Source: Sphingomonadaceae bacterium (GTDB taxonomy: Bacteria > Pseudomonadota > Alphaproteobacteria > Sphingomonadales > Sphingomonadaceae). Taken from it: a stretch of 35,184 nucleotides of DNA. The stretch covers positions 1 to 35,184 of the forward strand of contig CANGJI010000024.1 in the NCBI GenBank assembly GCA_947454135.1, read 5' to 3'. Position numbers and translations under genes: made by a program. Under the pieces are notes generated by a model. The model saw only the letters and a program-made list of their open reading frames with translations. It ran no database searches and was not told the DNA's origin. Below, one piece after another: positions 6,069 through 16,110 of the stretch (position 1 is its first letter; each line of letters begins with the position of its first letter).

Positions 6069-8222
6069 ATGCACAAGTCCACGCTTGCAGCCAGCACTGC
6101 GCTCGGCGCCATGCTTCTCGTCATTTCCAATCCCGCCCTTGCCGCCGGGGAAGAGCCGGTCGGTCCTGCCGCAGCGGCTTCGGGCACGACGCAGCCGCCC
6201 CAGCCGGGCCAGATCGATACGATGCAGACCGACGATGCCGGGCATGCCCCCATCGTCGTCACCGGCCGCCTGATCTCTGGCGACCGCGATGCGATTGTCG
6301 CGCCCGTCGTAATCAACGGCGAAGATCTCGCGCGCCGCGCCGCGGCCCAGATCGGCAGCGTACTGGCTCACCTGCCCGGCGTTTCGACCAGTGGCTTCGC
6401 GCCCGGCGCCTCGCGTCCGGTGCTGCGCGGCTTCGACGGTCCGCGCGTGCAGGTGCTGACCGACGGGCTGGGTTCGCTCGACGCCAGCTCGGTCTCGGCT
6501 GACCACGGCGTTGCCATCGACACGCTCAACGTCGATCAGATCGAAGTGCTGCATGGACCGGAAGTGCTGCTCTATGCGGCTGACCCGGCCGGCGGCGCCG
6601 TCAATGCGCTCGACTTGCGCATTCCGCGCCGCGTGCCGGACAAGCCCATCAGCGTGAACGCACTCGGCGCCTACGGCTCGGCGGCGGATTCGGTGAATCT
6701 CGGCGGCGCGGTGGACGTGGCTCTTGCGCCCCGCCTCGCCGCGCACTTCGATGCTTCGTACAATCGCGCCGGCGACGTGCGGATCGGCGGCAATGTCGTC
6801 TCCGATCCGTTGCGCACCCGCCTGCAGGCGGACGTCAGCGACCTGATCGCGGCGGGTGATACCGACGGCGCGGCGAACCTCACCGCCGGGCTCGATGCGC
6901 GCGGGCGCCTTGCCAACTCGTGGGCGCGCGGCTCCACGCTCGGCGCGGGGCTTGCCTTCATCGACGCGGGCGGTTCGCTCGGCATCTCGGTCCAGCGGCT
7001 GACGAGCGACTACGGCATCCCGCCACGTCCCTCGACGAACGCGCCGGATCCGGTTTCGCTCTCGCTGCGCCAGACGCGCTATGACTTGCGCGGCAGCGTC
7101 AATCTCGGCGGCTTCTTCGACCAGCTCGAGGCGCGCGTCGCCTATGGCGATTACACGCATGCCGAAATCGAGGACGGCGTTGCCGGTACCCGCTTCTTCA
7201 ACCGCGCGATCGAATCGCGCCTCGTGCTCAAGCAGGCCCGCCACGGTGGCTGGCGCGGCGAGAGCGGCGTGCAGTACAGCACGCGCAACTTCCGCATCAT
7301 CGGCGAGCCACTGCTGCCGGACTCGGTCACGGAGCGCGTGGCAGGCTTCACCCGCCAGCAGCTCTCGCTGGGCAACTTCGATCTCGAAGGCAGCCTGCGC
7401 GGCGAGCATGTCTCGGTGAAGCCCAAGGGCCTTGGTGCAGCCGATGCCGGTCGCAGCTTCGATCTCTTTGCCGCCGGTGCGGGTGTTGCCTGGCACCCGG
7501 TGGAGCGGGTCACGCTGAGCCTTTCGGCCACCCACGGCGAGCGCGCGCCGACGGCGGAAGAACTCTACATCGACGGCCTCCACGACGCGACGCAGTCGTA
7601 CGAGCGCGGCAATCCGGCATTCCGGCTCGAACGCAGCAACACTGTCGAGGCAGGCCTGCGATATCATGGCGACCGCTTTGCCGGTGCCTTCACGGCCTAT
7701 GCCACCGATTTCAGCAACTTCATCGCACCGATCCCGACCGGCGAGCAGATCGAGGGCGCGCCGGTCTACCAGTACATCCAGCTGCCCGCGAAGTTCCGCG
7801 GTCTCGAAGCCGAAGGATCGTGGAAGGCGCTCGATTGGCATGATGGCCGCTCGCTCTCGGTCGAAGGGGCGGTCGACTATGTCCACGCCTCGCTGACCGG
7901 ATCGGGCCCTGCCCCGCGCATCCCGCCGCTGCGCGTGCGGGGCGGCGTGACTTACGAATCCGACCGGATTGCTGCGAACGTGGAAGCGATCGTTCACGCC
8001 CGGCAGGACAGGGTGACCACCTACGAGAGCCCGGTCGACAGCTACACGCTGCTCAACGCAGCCGTGACCTGGCGTCCGCTCGGCAAGAATGGGCCGCTCG
8101 CGCTGATCCTTTCGGGCGACAACCTGTTCGACACGGTAGGCCGCCTCGCCACCTCGGAAACGCGCGATTTCGTGCCGATTGCCGGGCGCGACATCCGGCT
8201 GACCGCGACGCTGAAAATCTAG
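6069..8222 (+). CDS. TonB-dependent outer-membrane receptor, ZnuD-like
   Basis: This 717-residue outer-membrane receptor would import a metal or metal complex using TonB energy. A signal peptide (MHKSTLAASTALGAMLLVISNPALAA) is followed by a TonB-box-like stretch HAPIVVTGR. The plug domain contains IGSVLAHLPGVSTSGFAPGASRPVLRGFDGPRVQVLTDG and then SADHGVAIDTLNVDQIEVLHGPEVLLY. This resembles the plug of the Neisseria zinc receptor ZnuD (PGIxxS..GxGASxPVIRG, SPDHA). The rest is a beta-barrel ending in RDIRLTATLKI. The ATG at 6069 is preferred over an in-frame GTG at 6060 because the signal peptide begins there; no clear Shine-Dalgarno sequence supports either. Zinc is the best guess for the substrate. 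An MFS gene follows closely and may be co-transcribed. Confidence 0.85.
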   Translation: MHKSTLAASTALGAMLLVISNPALAAGEEPVGPAAAASGTTQPPQPGQIDTMQTDDAGHAPIVVTGRLISGDRDAIVAPVVINGEDLARRAAAQIGSVLAHLPGVSTSGFAPGASRPVLRGFDGPRVQVLTDGLGSLDASSVSADHGVAIDTLNVDQIEVLHGPEVLLYAADPAGGAVNALDLRIPRRVPDKPISVNALGAYGSAADSVNLGGAVDVALAPRLAAHFDASYNRAGDVRIGGNVVSDPLRTRLQADVSDLIAAGDTDGAANLTAGLDARGRLANSWARGSTLGAGLAFIDAGGSLGISVQRLTSDYGIPPRPSTNAPDPVSLSLRQTRYDLRGSVNLGGFFDQLEARVAYGDYTHAEIEDGVAGTRFFNRAIESRLVLKQARHGGWRGESGVQYSTRNFRIIGEPLLPDSVTERVAGFTRQQLSLGNFDLEGSLRGEHVSVKPKGLGAADAGRSFDLFAAGAGVAWHPVERVTLSLSATHGERAPTAEELYIDGLHDATQSYERGNPAFRLERSNTVEAGLRYHGDRFAGAFTAYATDFSNFIAPIPTGEQIEGAPVYQYIQLPAKFRGLEAEGSWKALDWHDGRSLSVEGAVDYVHASLTGSGPAPRIPPLRVRGGVTYESDRIAANVEAIVHARQDRVTTYESPVDSYTLLNAAVTWRPLGKNGPLALILSGDNLFDTVGRLATSETRDFVPIAGRDIRLTATLKI

Positions 8223-8284
8223 GAATAACCGCTTCCTAGTTTTGCTTGCTTGGCAAGGGCGCGCCGCGCTGCCATTCGGACGGT

Positions 8285-9576
8285 GTGACCCTGCCAGCAG
8301 ACGAACCTCGCTCTCCGCTCGACATCCCGGACTATCGCCGCTTCTGGCTGGCGCGGTTCCTGTCGGTGTTTGCGACGACCGGGATGGTCGTGGTGCTGGG
8401 CTATCAGCTCTACGATGTCGCGCGCAGCCAGTATGGCATGAGCATCGGCACGGCGGCGTTCCAGCTCGGCCTGCTCGGGCTCGCGCAGTTCCTGCCGGTG
8501 CTGCTGCTCACGCCCCTCGCCGGGCTGATCGCGGACCGCTATGATCGGCGCATAGTCGCCGGGTCTGCGGTCGGGATCGATATGGTCGTGGCGCTCGTGC
8601 TGATGCTGGCGACCATTGCCGGGCATCTCAATCTGCCGCTGCTTTTCGCGCTTGGCGCACTCCACGGGACAGCGCGCGTATTCATCGGCCCGGCGATGGC
8701 CTCGATCGCGCCGAATGTCGTTCCGGTGCGGCTGATGCCACGTGCGGTCGCCATCAATTCGATGGCGTGGCAAACGGGATCGGTTGGCGGCCCTGCGATT
8801 GCCGGCCTGCTCTTTGCCCAGCTACCCGCGCTTCCCTATGCCATTTCGGCGGTGCTGCTGGCATTGGCCACCCTCTCGGTCTTCCGCATCCGGCCCCTGC
8901 CCCCGCCGGAGGAAAACAAGCGCGCGCATCCGCTTTCCCAGATTGTCGGCGGGCTGACATTCGTGTGGCACGACCGCTTCCTGTTCGGCTGCGTCACGCT
9001 CGATCTTTTCGCGGTGCTGCTGGGCGGCGCGACGGCGCTGCTGCCGGTCTATGCGCGCGACATCCTGATGATCGGCGGCCATCATGTCGGTGCCAATGGC
9101 CTTGGCATCATGCGCGCTGCACCGGGTGCGGGCGCGGTGATCGTGGCGCTGCTGCTGGCCCGCAGGCCCATCGAAAGCGGTGTCGGCGCAAAGATGCTGA
9201 TCGCGGTTGCCGTCTACGGCGCGGCGACGATCGGCTTCGGCCTCAGCCGCGATTATTTCTTCTCGCTCCTCATGCTTGCCTCGCTTGGCGCGGCGGACAT
9301 GGTCTCGGTGTTCATCCGCAACACGCTCGTCCAGTTGCATACGCCAGACGCCGTGCGCGGGCGGGTTTCGGCCATTTCGGGCCTGGCGATCTCGGCCTCC
9401 AATGAGCTGGGCGAAATGCAGTCAGGCGTCGCGGCGGCACTGCTGGGCGCAACCGGAGCGGTTGTATTCGGCGGCGTGGGTGCGATAGTCATCACCGCGT
9501 TGTGGGCGGTCTGGTTCCCCGAACTCCGACTCGTACGCACGTTTGCAGACAAGACACTTCACCAGAAGGAAGCGAC

Positions 9577-9580
<4 letters not shown>
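8285..9580 (+). CDS. MFS transporter (EntS-like, MFS_3 type)
   Basis: This 431-residue inner-membrane permease has about 12 hydrophobic segments. The MFS signature between helices 2 and 3 is [12 protein letters not shown]. The N-terminus [32 protein letters not shown] and the late segment [39 protein letters not shown] are typical of the MFS_3 group that includes the enterobactin exporter EntS. The frame is open from a TTG at 8246, but GTG 8285 is chosen because family-like sequence starts just after it; this start is uncertain. The stop codon overlaps the cysteine synthase start (ATGA, 9577-9580), so the two genes are translationally coupled. Substrate unknown; location after a metal receptor would fit export of a metal chelator or toxic metabolite, but that is speculation. 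Confidence 0.85.
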
Positions 9581-10494
<914 letters not shown>

Positions 10495-10499
10495 GTCGG

Positions 10500-11197
10500 A
10501 TGGCGCTCGAAAAGATCGCCTATTGCGATGGAGCGACACAGCTGACGGGGTGGCTTGCCCGCCCCGTCGGTACGGCGCGCGGCGCGGTCCTCGTGCTGCC
10601 GACGATCATGAACCCCAATCCGCCGATGGAGCGCCGCGCGGCGATGCTGGCAGATGCGGGCTACATCGCGATGGTCGCCGATTTCTACGGCGAACCGGTG
10701 CGCGATTTCGAACATTCGATGCAGCTTGCAGCCGTGCTGCGCGGCTCGGTCGATGGCTACCGCGCCCGCCTCCGTGCCGCGCTTGCCGCGCTGACCGGAC
10801 TGCCCGAGGCGCAAGGCCTCAAGGCCGCTGCCATCGGCTACTGCATGGGCGGCCAAGCCGCGCTCGAACTCGCGCGTGAGGGTGCCGATCTCGTGCTGGC
10901 AGCAAGCTTCCACGGCATTCTCGACACCGGAAGGCCCGCTGCGCCCGGCGCAGTGAAGGCGCGCATCCTAGTCTGCCATGGTGACGCCGATCCGCTCGTA
11001 CCCCGCTCGCAGGTCACGGCGTTCTGGGAGGAAATGGACGCCGCCGGGGCGAACTGGCACTTCCATGCCTATAGCGGCGTGAAGCACGGCTTCACCGATC
11101 CCGGCAGCGACGAGCGCGGGGTGCCGGCGATCGGCTATGACGCCAGCGCCGACCGCCAGAGCTGGGCCGCGCTGATGGGACTGTTTGCCGAGGTCTT

Positions 11198-11201
<4 letters not shown>
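10500..11201 (+). CDS. Dienelactone hydrolase family protein
   Basis: This 233-residue alpha/beta-hydrolase has the dienelactone-hydrolase arrangement of catalytic residues. The nucleophile is Cys115 in GYCMGG, where a serine is found in most hydrolases; the acid is Asp164 in HGDADPLVP; and the base is His196 in VKHGFTDPGS. The family cleaves dienelactones and other small esters in the cytoplasm. The ATG starts five bases after the cysK stop codon, which implies the same operon. The gene's TAG stop is shared with the opposing acyl-CoA dehydrogenase gene: the palindrome CTAG at 11198-11201 gives both genes their stop codon. The physiological substrate is not predictable; an ester by-product linked to the operon is possible. 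Confidence 0.88.
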
Positions 11202-12997
<1,796 letters not shown>

Positions 12998-13017
12998 GGG
13001 ATGGTCCTCTCGAAATC

Positions 13018-13530
13018 TTATTCAGGGTCGCCGTCCAGATTGACCGGACGGCCTTCCAGCTTCTCGCGCTCAACCAGCAGCGCGACGAAGCTCGTCAGTT
13101 CGGCAATCGTCGCATTGATATCGGCCTGCTGGCGCTTGAGATTGCTGATCCGCTCACGGCACTTGTCGATCGTGACGCGCCGCTGCCTGGCGCGGCCATC
13201 GCCCAGATCGTAAAGATCGATCATGTCGCGGATTTCGGAGAGGCTGAAACCCACGTTCTTGGCGCGCATGATCCACGCCAGACGGGCCCTGTCACGCTTG
13301 GAATAGATCCGCGCGAGGCCCACGCGGGTTGGCGCGATCAGCCCCTCGTCCTCGTAGAAGCGCAGCGCACGGGCGGTGACGCCGAACTCGCTCGAAAGGT
13401 CAGAGATGGTGAACTGCTCGCGCGCCAGCGCATCGGGCTGGTGCAGATGGCCTGTATGATCGCCGCTGCGGGCCGGATGGAGCGCCGTCTGGACGCGATC
13501 CGGGCTCGTGGTGATAGGACGCGAGGACAT
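13018..13530 (-). CDS. MerR family transcriptional regulator (LiuR-like)
   Basis: This 170-residue regulator has the winged helix-turn-helix of the MerR family at residues 40-80 (FTISDLSSEFGVTARALRFYEDEGLIAPTR, then ARIYSKRDRARLAWIMRAKNVGFSLSEIRDMIDLY), followed by a long dimerisation coiled coil (KCRERISNLKRQQADINATIAELTSFVALL). There is no cysteine-rich metal site at the C-terminus, in line with MerR members that sense acyl-CoA or other metabolites. It sits directly before an acyl-CoA dehydrogenase gene, the arrangement seen for LiuR-type regulators of leucine and fatty-acid breakdown. An inverted repeat upstream of its own start could be its operator. The first 38 residues, rich in His and Pro, are outside the family core; a later start is possible. 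Confidence 0.87.
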   Translation of the reverse strand: MSSRPITTSPDRVQTALHPARSGDHTGHLHQPDALAREQFTISDLSSEFGVTARALRFYEDEGLIAPTRVGLARIYSKRDRARLAWIMRAKNVGFSLSEIRDMIDLYDLGDGRARQRRVTIDKCRERISNLKRQQADINATIAELTSFVALLVEREKLEGRPVNLDGDPE

Positions 13531-13551
13531 GGCCCCGAGACCTAACTACCC

Positions 13552-13567
13552 TTTACGTAAGCGTCAA
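13552..13567. promoter_or_regulatory. LiuR-like operator candidate before the MerR gene
   Basis: TTTACGTAAGCGTCAA is an inverted repeat of the form TT(T/G)ACG-N4-CGT(C/A)AA. It lies 22 bases upstream of the MerR start codon and overlaps the last codons of hisI. The half-sites resemble the TTxACGT..ACGTxAA operators that I recall for LiuR regulators. Autoregulation of the MerR and acyl-CoA dehydrogenase operon is inferred. Confidence 0.45.
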
Positions 13568-13905
13568 CCTTCGATCCGCTCCAGCGTGCCATCCGCGCCC
13601 AGCCTGCGATAGAAGCAAGAGGGCGCCAGCGTATGACAGGCCGGCCCCGCCGCTTCAACGCGCAGCTCCAGCGCGTCCTGATCGCAATCGACGCGAATCT
13701 CGATCACCTTGAGGACATGGCCCGAACTCTCGCCCTTCATCCACAGCCGCCCGCGCGAGCGGGAGTGAAAATGGGCAAAGCCCGTTTCACGCGTGCGGGC
13801 GATGGCCTCGGCATCCATATGCGCCAGCATGAGGAGCTTGCCGCTGGCATGATCGACCGCGACGGCAGTTACCAGTCCGGCAGAATCGAAGCGCGGCATG
13901 AACAC
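13564..13905 (-). CDS. hisI: Phosphoribosyl-AMP cyclohydrolase
   Basis: This enzyme opens the purine ring of phosphoribosyl-AMP, the third step of histidine synthesis. The family core is complete: [80 protein letters not shown], ending with [11 protein letters not shown]. The metal and active-site residues DCDQD and the two cysteines (ACH, SCFYR) are present. It is a stand-alone hisI, without a fused hisE. The start is unsettled. The listed GTG at 13905 gives 113 residues but leaves out in-frame, family-like sequence ([13 protein letters not shown]). The only other possible initiator in the frame is ATT at 13950, with GAAAGG shortly upstream, which would give 128 residues. Confidence 0.9.
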   Translation of the reverse strand: MFMPRFDSAGLVTAVAVDHASGKLLMLAHMDAEAIARTRETGFAHFHSRSRGRLWMKGESSGHVLKVIEIRVDCDQDALELRVEAAGPACHTLAPSCFYRRLGADGTLERIEG

Positions 13906-13950
13906 CGATCCCAGCTCGCGCAGCTGCGTTTCGGGCGATTGGTTGGTAAT

Positions 13951-14385
13951 GGGACAAGCCTTTCGCTGGTTGACCCCGAACGGGTGTCATTTTGTTGCAG
14001 GATAACCACATGCCCCTGCCAAAATCCATGGGGGTTGAACAACATGCTTTAACCTCAGCCTGCAATCGCGGAAGAAAGCATTGCGGCTTGAGGGAGCCGT
14101 ACCGCGCACCAGGCAAACGCCCGGGCGCACGCATGAAGGCCAAAGTTCAGGGTTGGTATCACATGAGGCCCGATGGCGGCGCCGCTCCCCGAAATGGGCA
14201 GGGCAGCGCAGCCGGAAGGAAAAACGCTCAGGGATTTCGGCCGGAACCATCCGCCGTCACATACCAGCGGAAGCTGGGGCTGCGAGGGGCAAGCCGTGAT
14301 GGAATGGTTTCTGGTTCGATAAGGTATCGTCACGGGAACGCCCGGAGTTAACGCTCCGGGCGTTTCGTGTTTGAGGCCTGCCAGA
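13951..14385. other. Gap of about 400 bp, possible small RNA ending in the terminator at 14339
   Basis: No convincing gene was found. The open frames here, on both strands, have no recognisable domain and odd composition. On the plus strand there are several small hairpins, for example GCAAT..ATTGC, GGCT..AGCC, and CCAGC-GGAA-GCTGG with a GNRA-type loop at 14264-14277, and the stretch ends in a terminator-like hairpin although no plus-strand gene precedes it. That layout would fit a small RNA of up to about 350 nt. I looked for RNase P RNA, SRP RNA, tmRNA and common riboswitch signatures and did not find them. Confidence 0.3.
14339..14372 (+). terminator. Rho-independent terminator without an upstream gene
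   Basis: A 9-bp perfect stem CGCCCGGAG / CTCCGGGCG with loop TTAACG is followed by TTTCGTGTTT on the plus strand. On the minus strand the flank is TTCCCGTG, so the plus orientation is favoured, although the convergent comF gene ends only 14 bases away and could also use it. Confidence 0.6.
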
Positions 14386-15159
14386 TCACGCGGCCAAGGG
14401 CGCGTCCTCCCGCCCCGCCTGATCAAGCGCTTCGTCGAGCACGCGGGCAAAACACGAGATTCGCACTTCGCTCGCGCCTGCCTTGCGCAGCGCGGCAAGG
14501 CAGGCATCGGTTGTCGCGCCGCTCGTCATCACGTCATCGATCAGCAGCACCTTCGCCCCCTTGAGCCGCGCGCCGCGACGCTTGTGCGCAATGATCGCCC
14601 CCCGCAGCGCCTCCGCCCGCGCACGCTTGCCCAGCCCGCCGAGCGAGGGCGTGCGCTTGCGGCGCTCCAGCGCATCGACCACGAGCGGCTGGTTTATCGC
14701 ACGCGCGATCCGCTCCGCCAGCAGGGCCGACTGGTTGAACCCGCGCTCCCACAAGCGCCAGCGATGGAGCGGCACGGGCACCACCAGCCATTCGCCTTCC
14801 AGCTGCGGCAGGCGGCGCGCCATCAGGCGCGAGAGCAGATCGGCAAGAGCGATGCGCCTGCCGCGCTTGAATGCCAGCACAAGCTCACGCGAGGCATCAT
14901 TGTAGAGCGTCGCTGCGGCGATCCCGGCGTGGCGCGGCGGGCTTGCCATGCACGGCGCGCACTGCACCTCGCCTGAGCGCACGACAGATTCGGCAAGCGG
15001 GCGCTGGCAGGTGCAGCAGGCAGGCTCCCCCGGCACCGCAAGGCGGGTCCAGCAAGCAGCGCAAAGCCCGCCCTGCTGCGCCAGCGCATCGCCGCACAGG
15101 GGACAGCGCGGCGGGAACACCAGATCGATGATCGGGGTCAGGAATGCTGGGCCAGCCAT
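14386..15159 (-). CDS. comF: ComF family protein (phosphoribosyltransferase-like)
   Basis: This 257-residue protein joins a zinc-ribbon N-terminus to a phosphoribosyltransferase domain, the ComF arrangement required for DNA uptake in naturally competent bacteria. The cysteine pairs are CPLC, CAAC, CCTC and CAPC within the first 90 residues. The transferase part contains LVVPVPLHRWRLWERGFNQSALLAERIA and the PRPP-binding loop VLLIDDVMTSGATTDA. The ATG at 15159 is chosen because family sequence (FLTPIIDLVFPPRCPLCG) begins at once; the frame stays open much further upstream only because of high GC. It is divergent from a methyltransferase gene, with 93 bases between. Whether the organism is competent cannot be told from this window. 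Confidence 0.92.
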   Translation of the reverse strand: MAGPAFLTPIIDLVFPPRCPLCGDALAQQGGLCAACWTRLAVPGEPACCTCQRPLAESVVRSGEVQCAPCMASPPRHAGIAAATLYNDASRELVLAFKRGRRIALADLLSRLMARRLPQLEGEWLVVPVPLHRWRLWERGFNQSALLAERIARAINQPLVVDALERRKRTPSLGGLGKRARAEALRGAIIAHKRRGARLKGAKVLLIDDVMTSGATTDACLAALRKAGASEVRISCFARVLDEALDQAGREDAPLAA

Positions 15160-15252
15160 TGCCCGAGTGTCTGCCGCGCGGTGCCGGTTTGCAAGAGGGT
15201 CTGGGCAGGAGGGGCTTGGCAATTGCCGCGCCGCGCGGCAGGGGCATGGGCC

Positions 15253-16077
15253 ATGGCCAGCGCACCACCACCCACCAAAATGGCCCCCACCATTTTCGCC
15301 CCCGCCCGCCGCCGCGCGATGCGCGCCCGCATGCGCGTGCTCGAACGCCAGGCCGATGCGCCGCGCTACCTTGCCGAGGACATGGCCGAGGACGTGCTCG
15401 ACCGGCTCTCGTTTCTGCGTCACCAGCCGCAGCGCGCGCTGGTGGTTGGCGATACGGGCGGGTATCTTGCCGCAGCGCTGGAGGCTCAGGGCTGCGCTGT
15501 CGTCCGTGCTGATCCGGCGCCGTTGACAGGCGAACTGGCCATCGACGAGGAGCTGCCTTTCCCCGATAGCGGTCTGGAACAGGGCTTCGATCTCATCGCC
15601 CAGCTTGGCACGCTCGGCACGGTCAACGACCTCCCCGGCGCGATGCTCCATATCCGCCGCGCGCTCGCCCCGGACGGGCTTGCCGTGATGAGCCTGTGCG
15701 GCGCGGGCAGCCTCCCTGCCCTGCGCCAGATCATGGCCGAAACCGATGGCGACCGCCCGGCCGCGCGCATCCACCCGCAAGTCGACGTGCGCGCCGGGGG
15801 CGACCTCCTCCAACGCTGCGGCTTTGCGCAGCCGATGAGCGACAGCCGGATGCTCGACGTGCGCTACAGCACCTTGCGCCGGCTGGTGGCCGATCTGCGC
15901 GCGCAGGGATTGGGCAATTGCCTCGCCCGGCCAGGGCCGCTGCTGGGCAAGGCAGGCCTCGCCCGCGCCGAAGCCGCGTTTGCAGCGATGGCTGACAGCG
16001 ACGGGCGCGTCACCGAGCGCTTCGCAATCCTGACGATGAGCGGCTGGAACAAGACGGTCAGACCGCCGAAGTTCTGA
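15253..16077 (+). CDS. SAM-dependent methyltransferase domain protein (BioC/NDUFAF5-like)
   Basis: This 274-residue protein has a class I methyltransferase fold: a glycine-containing motif I (RALVVGDTGGYLAAAL), an acidic strand end (VVRADPAP), motif DLIAQLGTLGTVNDLPGAMLHIRRALAPDGLAVMSLCGAGSLPALRQIM, and a C-terminal part with the pattern RYSTLRRLVADLRAQGLGN. That last pattern and the N-terminal FAPARRRAMRARM resemble the group that includes BioC and mitochondrial NDUFAF5, which modify an early biotin precursor or a complex I subunit. Motif I has GDTGGY instead of the usual ExGxGxG, so SAM binding may be weakened. The ATG at 15253 has AGGGGC upstream; ATG 15280 is an alternative start. It is convergent with ppdK. 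Confidence 0.8.
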   Translation: MASAPPPTKMAPTIFAPARRRAMRARMRVLERQADAPRYLAEDMAEDVLDRLSFLRHQPQRALVVGDTGGYLAAALEAQGCAVVRADPAPLTGELAIDEELPFPDSGLEQGFDLIAQLGTLGTVNDLPGAMLHIRRALAPDGLAVMSLCGAGSLPALRQIMAETDGDRPAARIHPQVDVRAGGDLLQRCGFAQPMSDSRMLDVRYSTLRRLVADLRAQGLGNCLARPGPLLGKAGLARAEAAFAAMADSDGRVTERFAILTMSGWNKTVRPPKF

Positions 16078-16110
16078 AGCTCAATCCGTCGTGATTGCCA
16101 GCCTGGCGCT

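Noticed and set aside
6030..7997. A 655-codon open frame on the minus strand opposite the TonB-dependent receptor
   Set aside because: Same codon-bias artefact; the receptor has a signal peptide, plug and barrel.
14161..14245. Partial likeness to a glycine riboswitch (GCCGGAAGG, CGCTCAGGG)
   Set aside because: The paired core and the typical AAACTCTCAGGC-AAAGGAC stretch are missing and no glycine-related gene follows.
13992..14351. A 119-codon plus-strand frame in the gap upstream of hisI
   Set aside because: No recognisable domain, no good ribosome site, and its stop codon lies inside the terminator loop. Kept only as a remote possibility in the gap entry.
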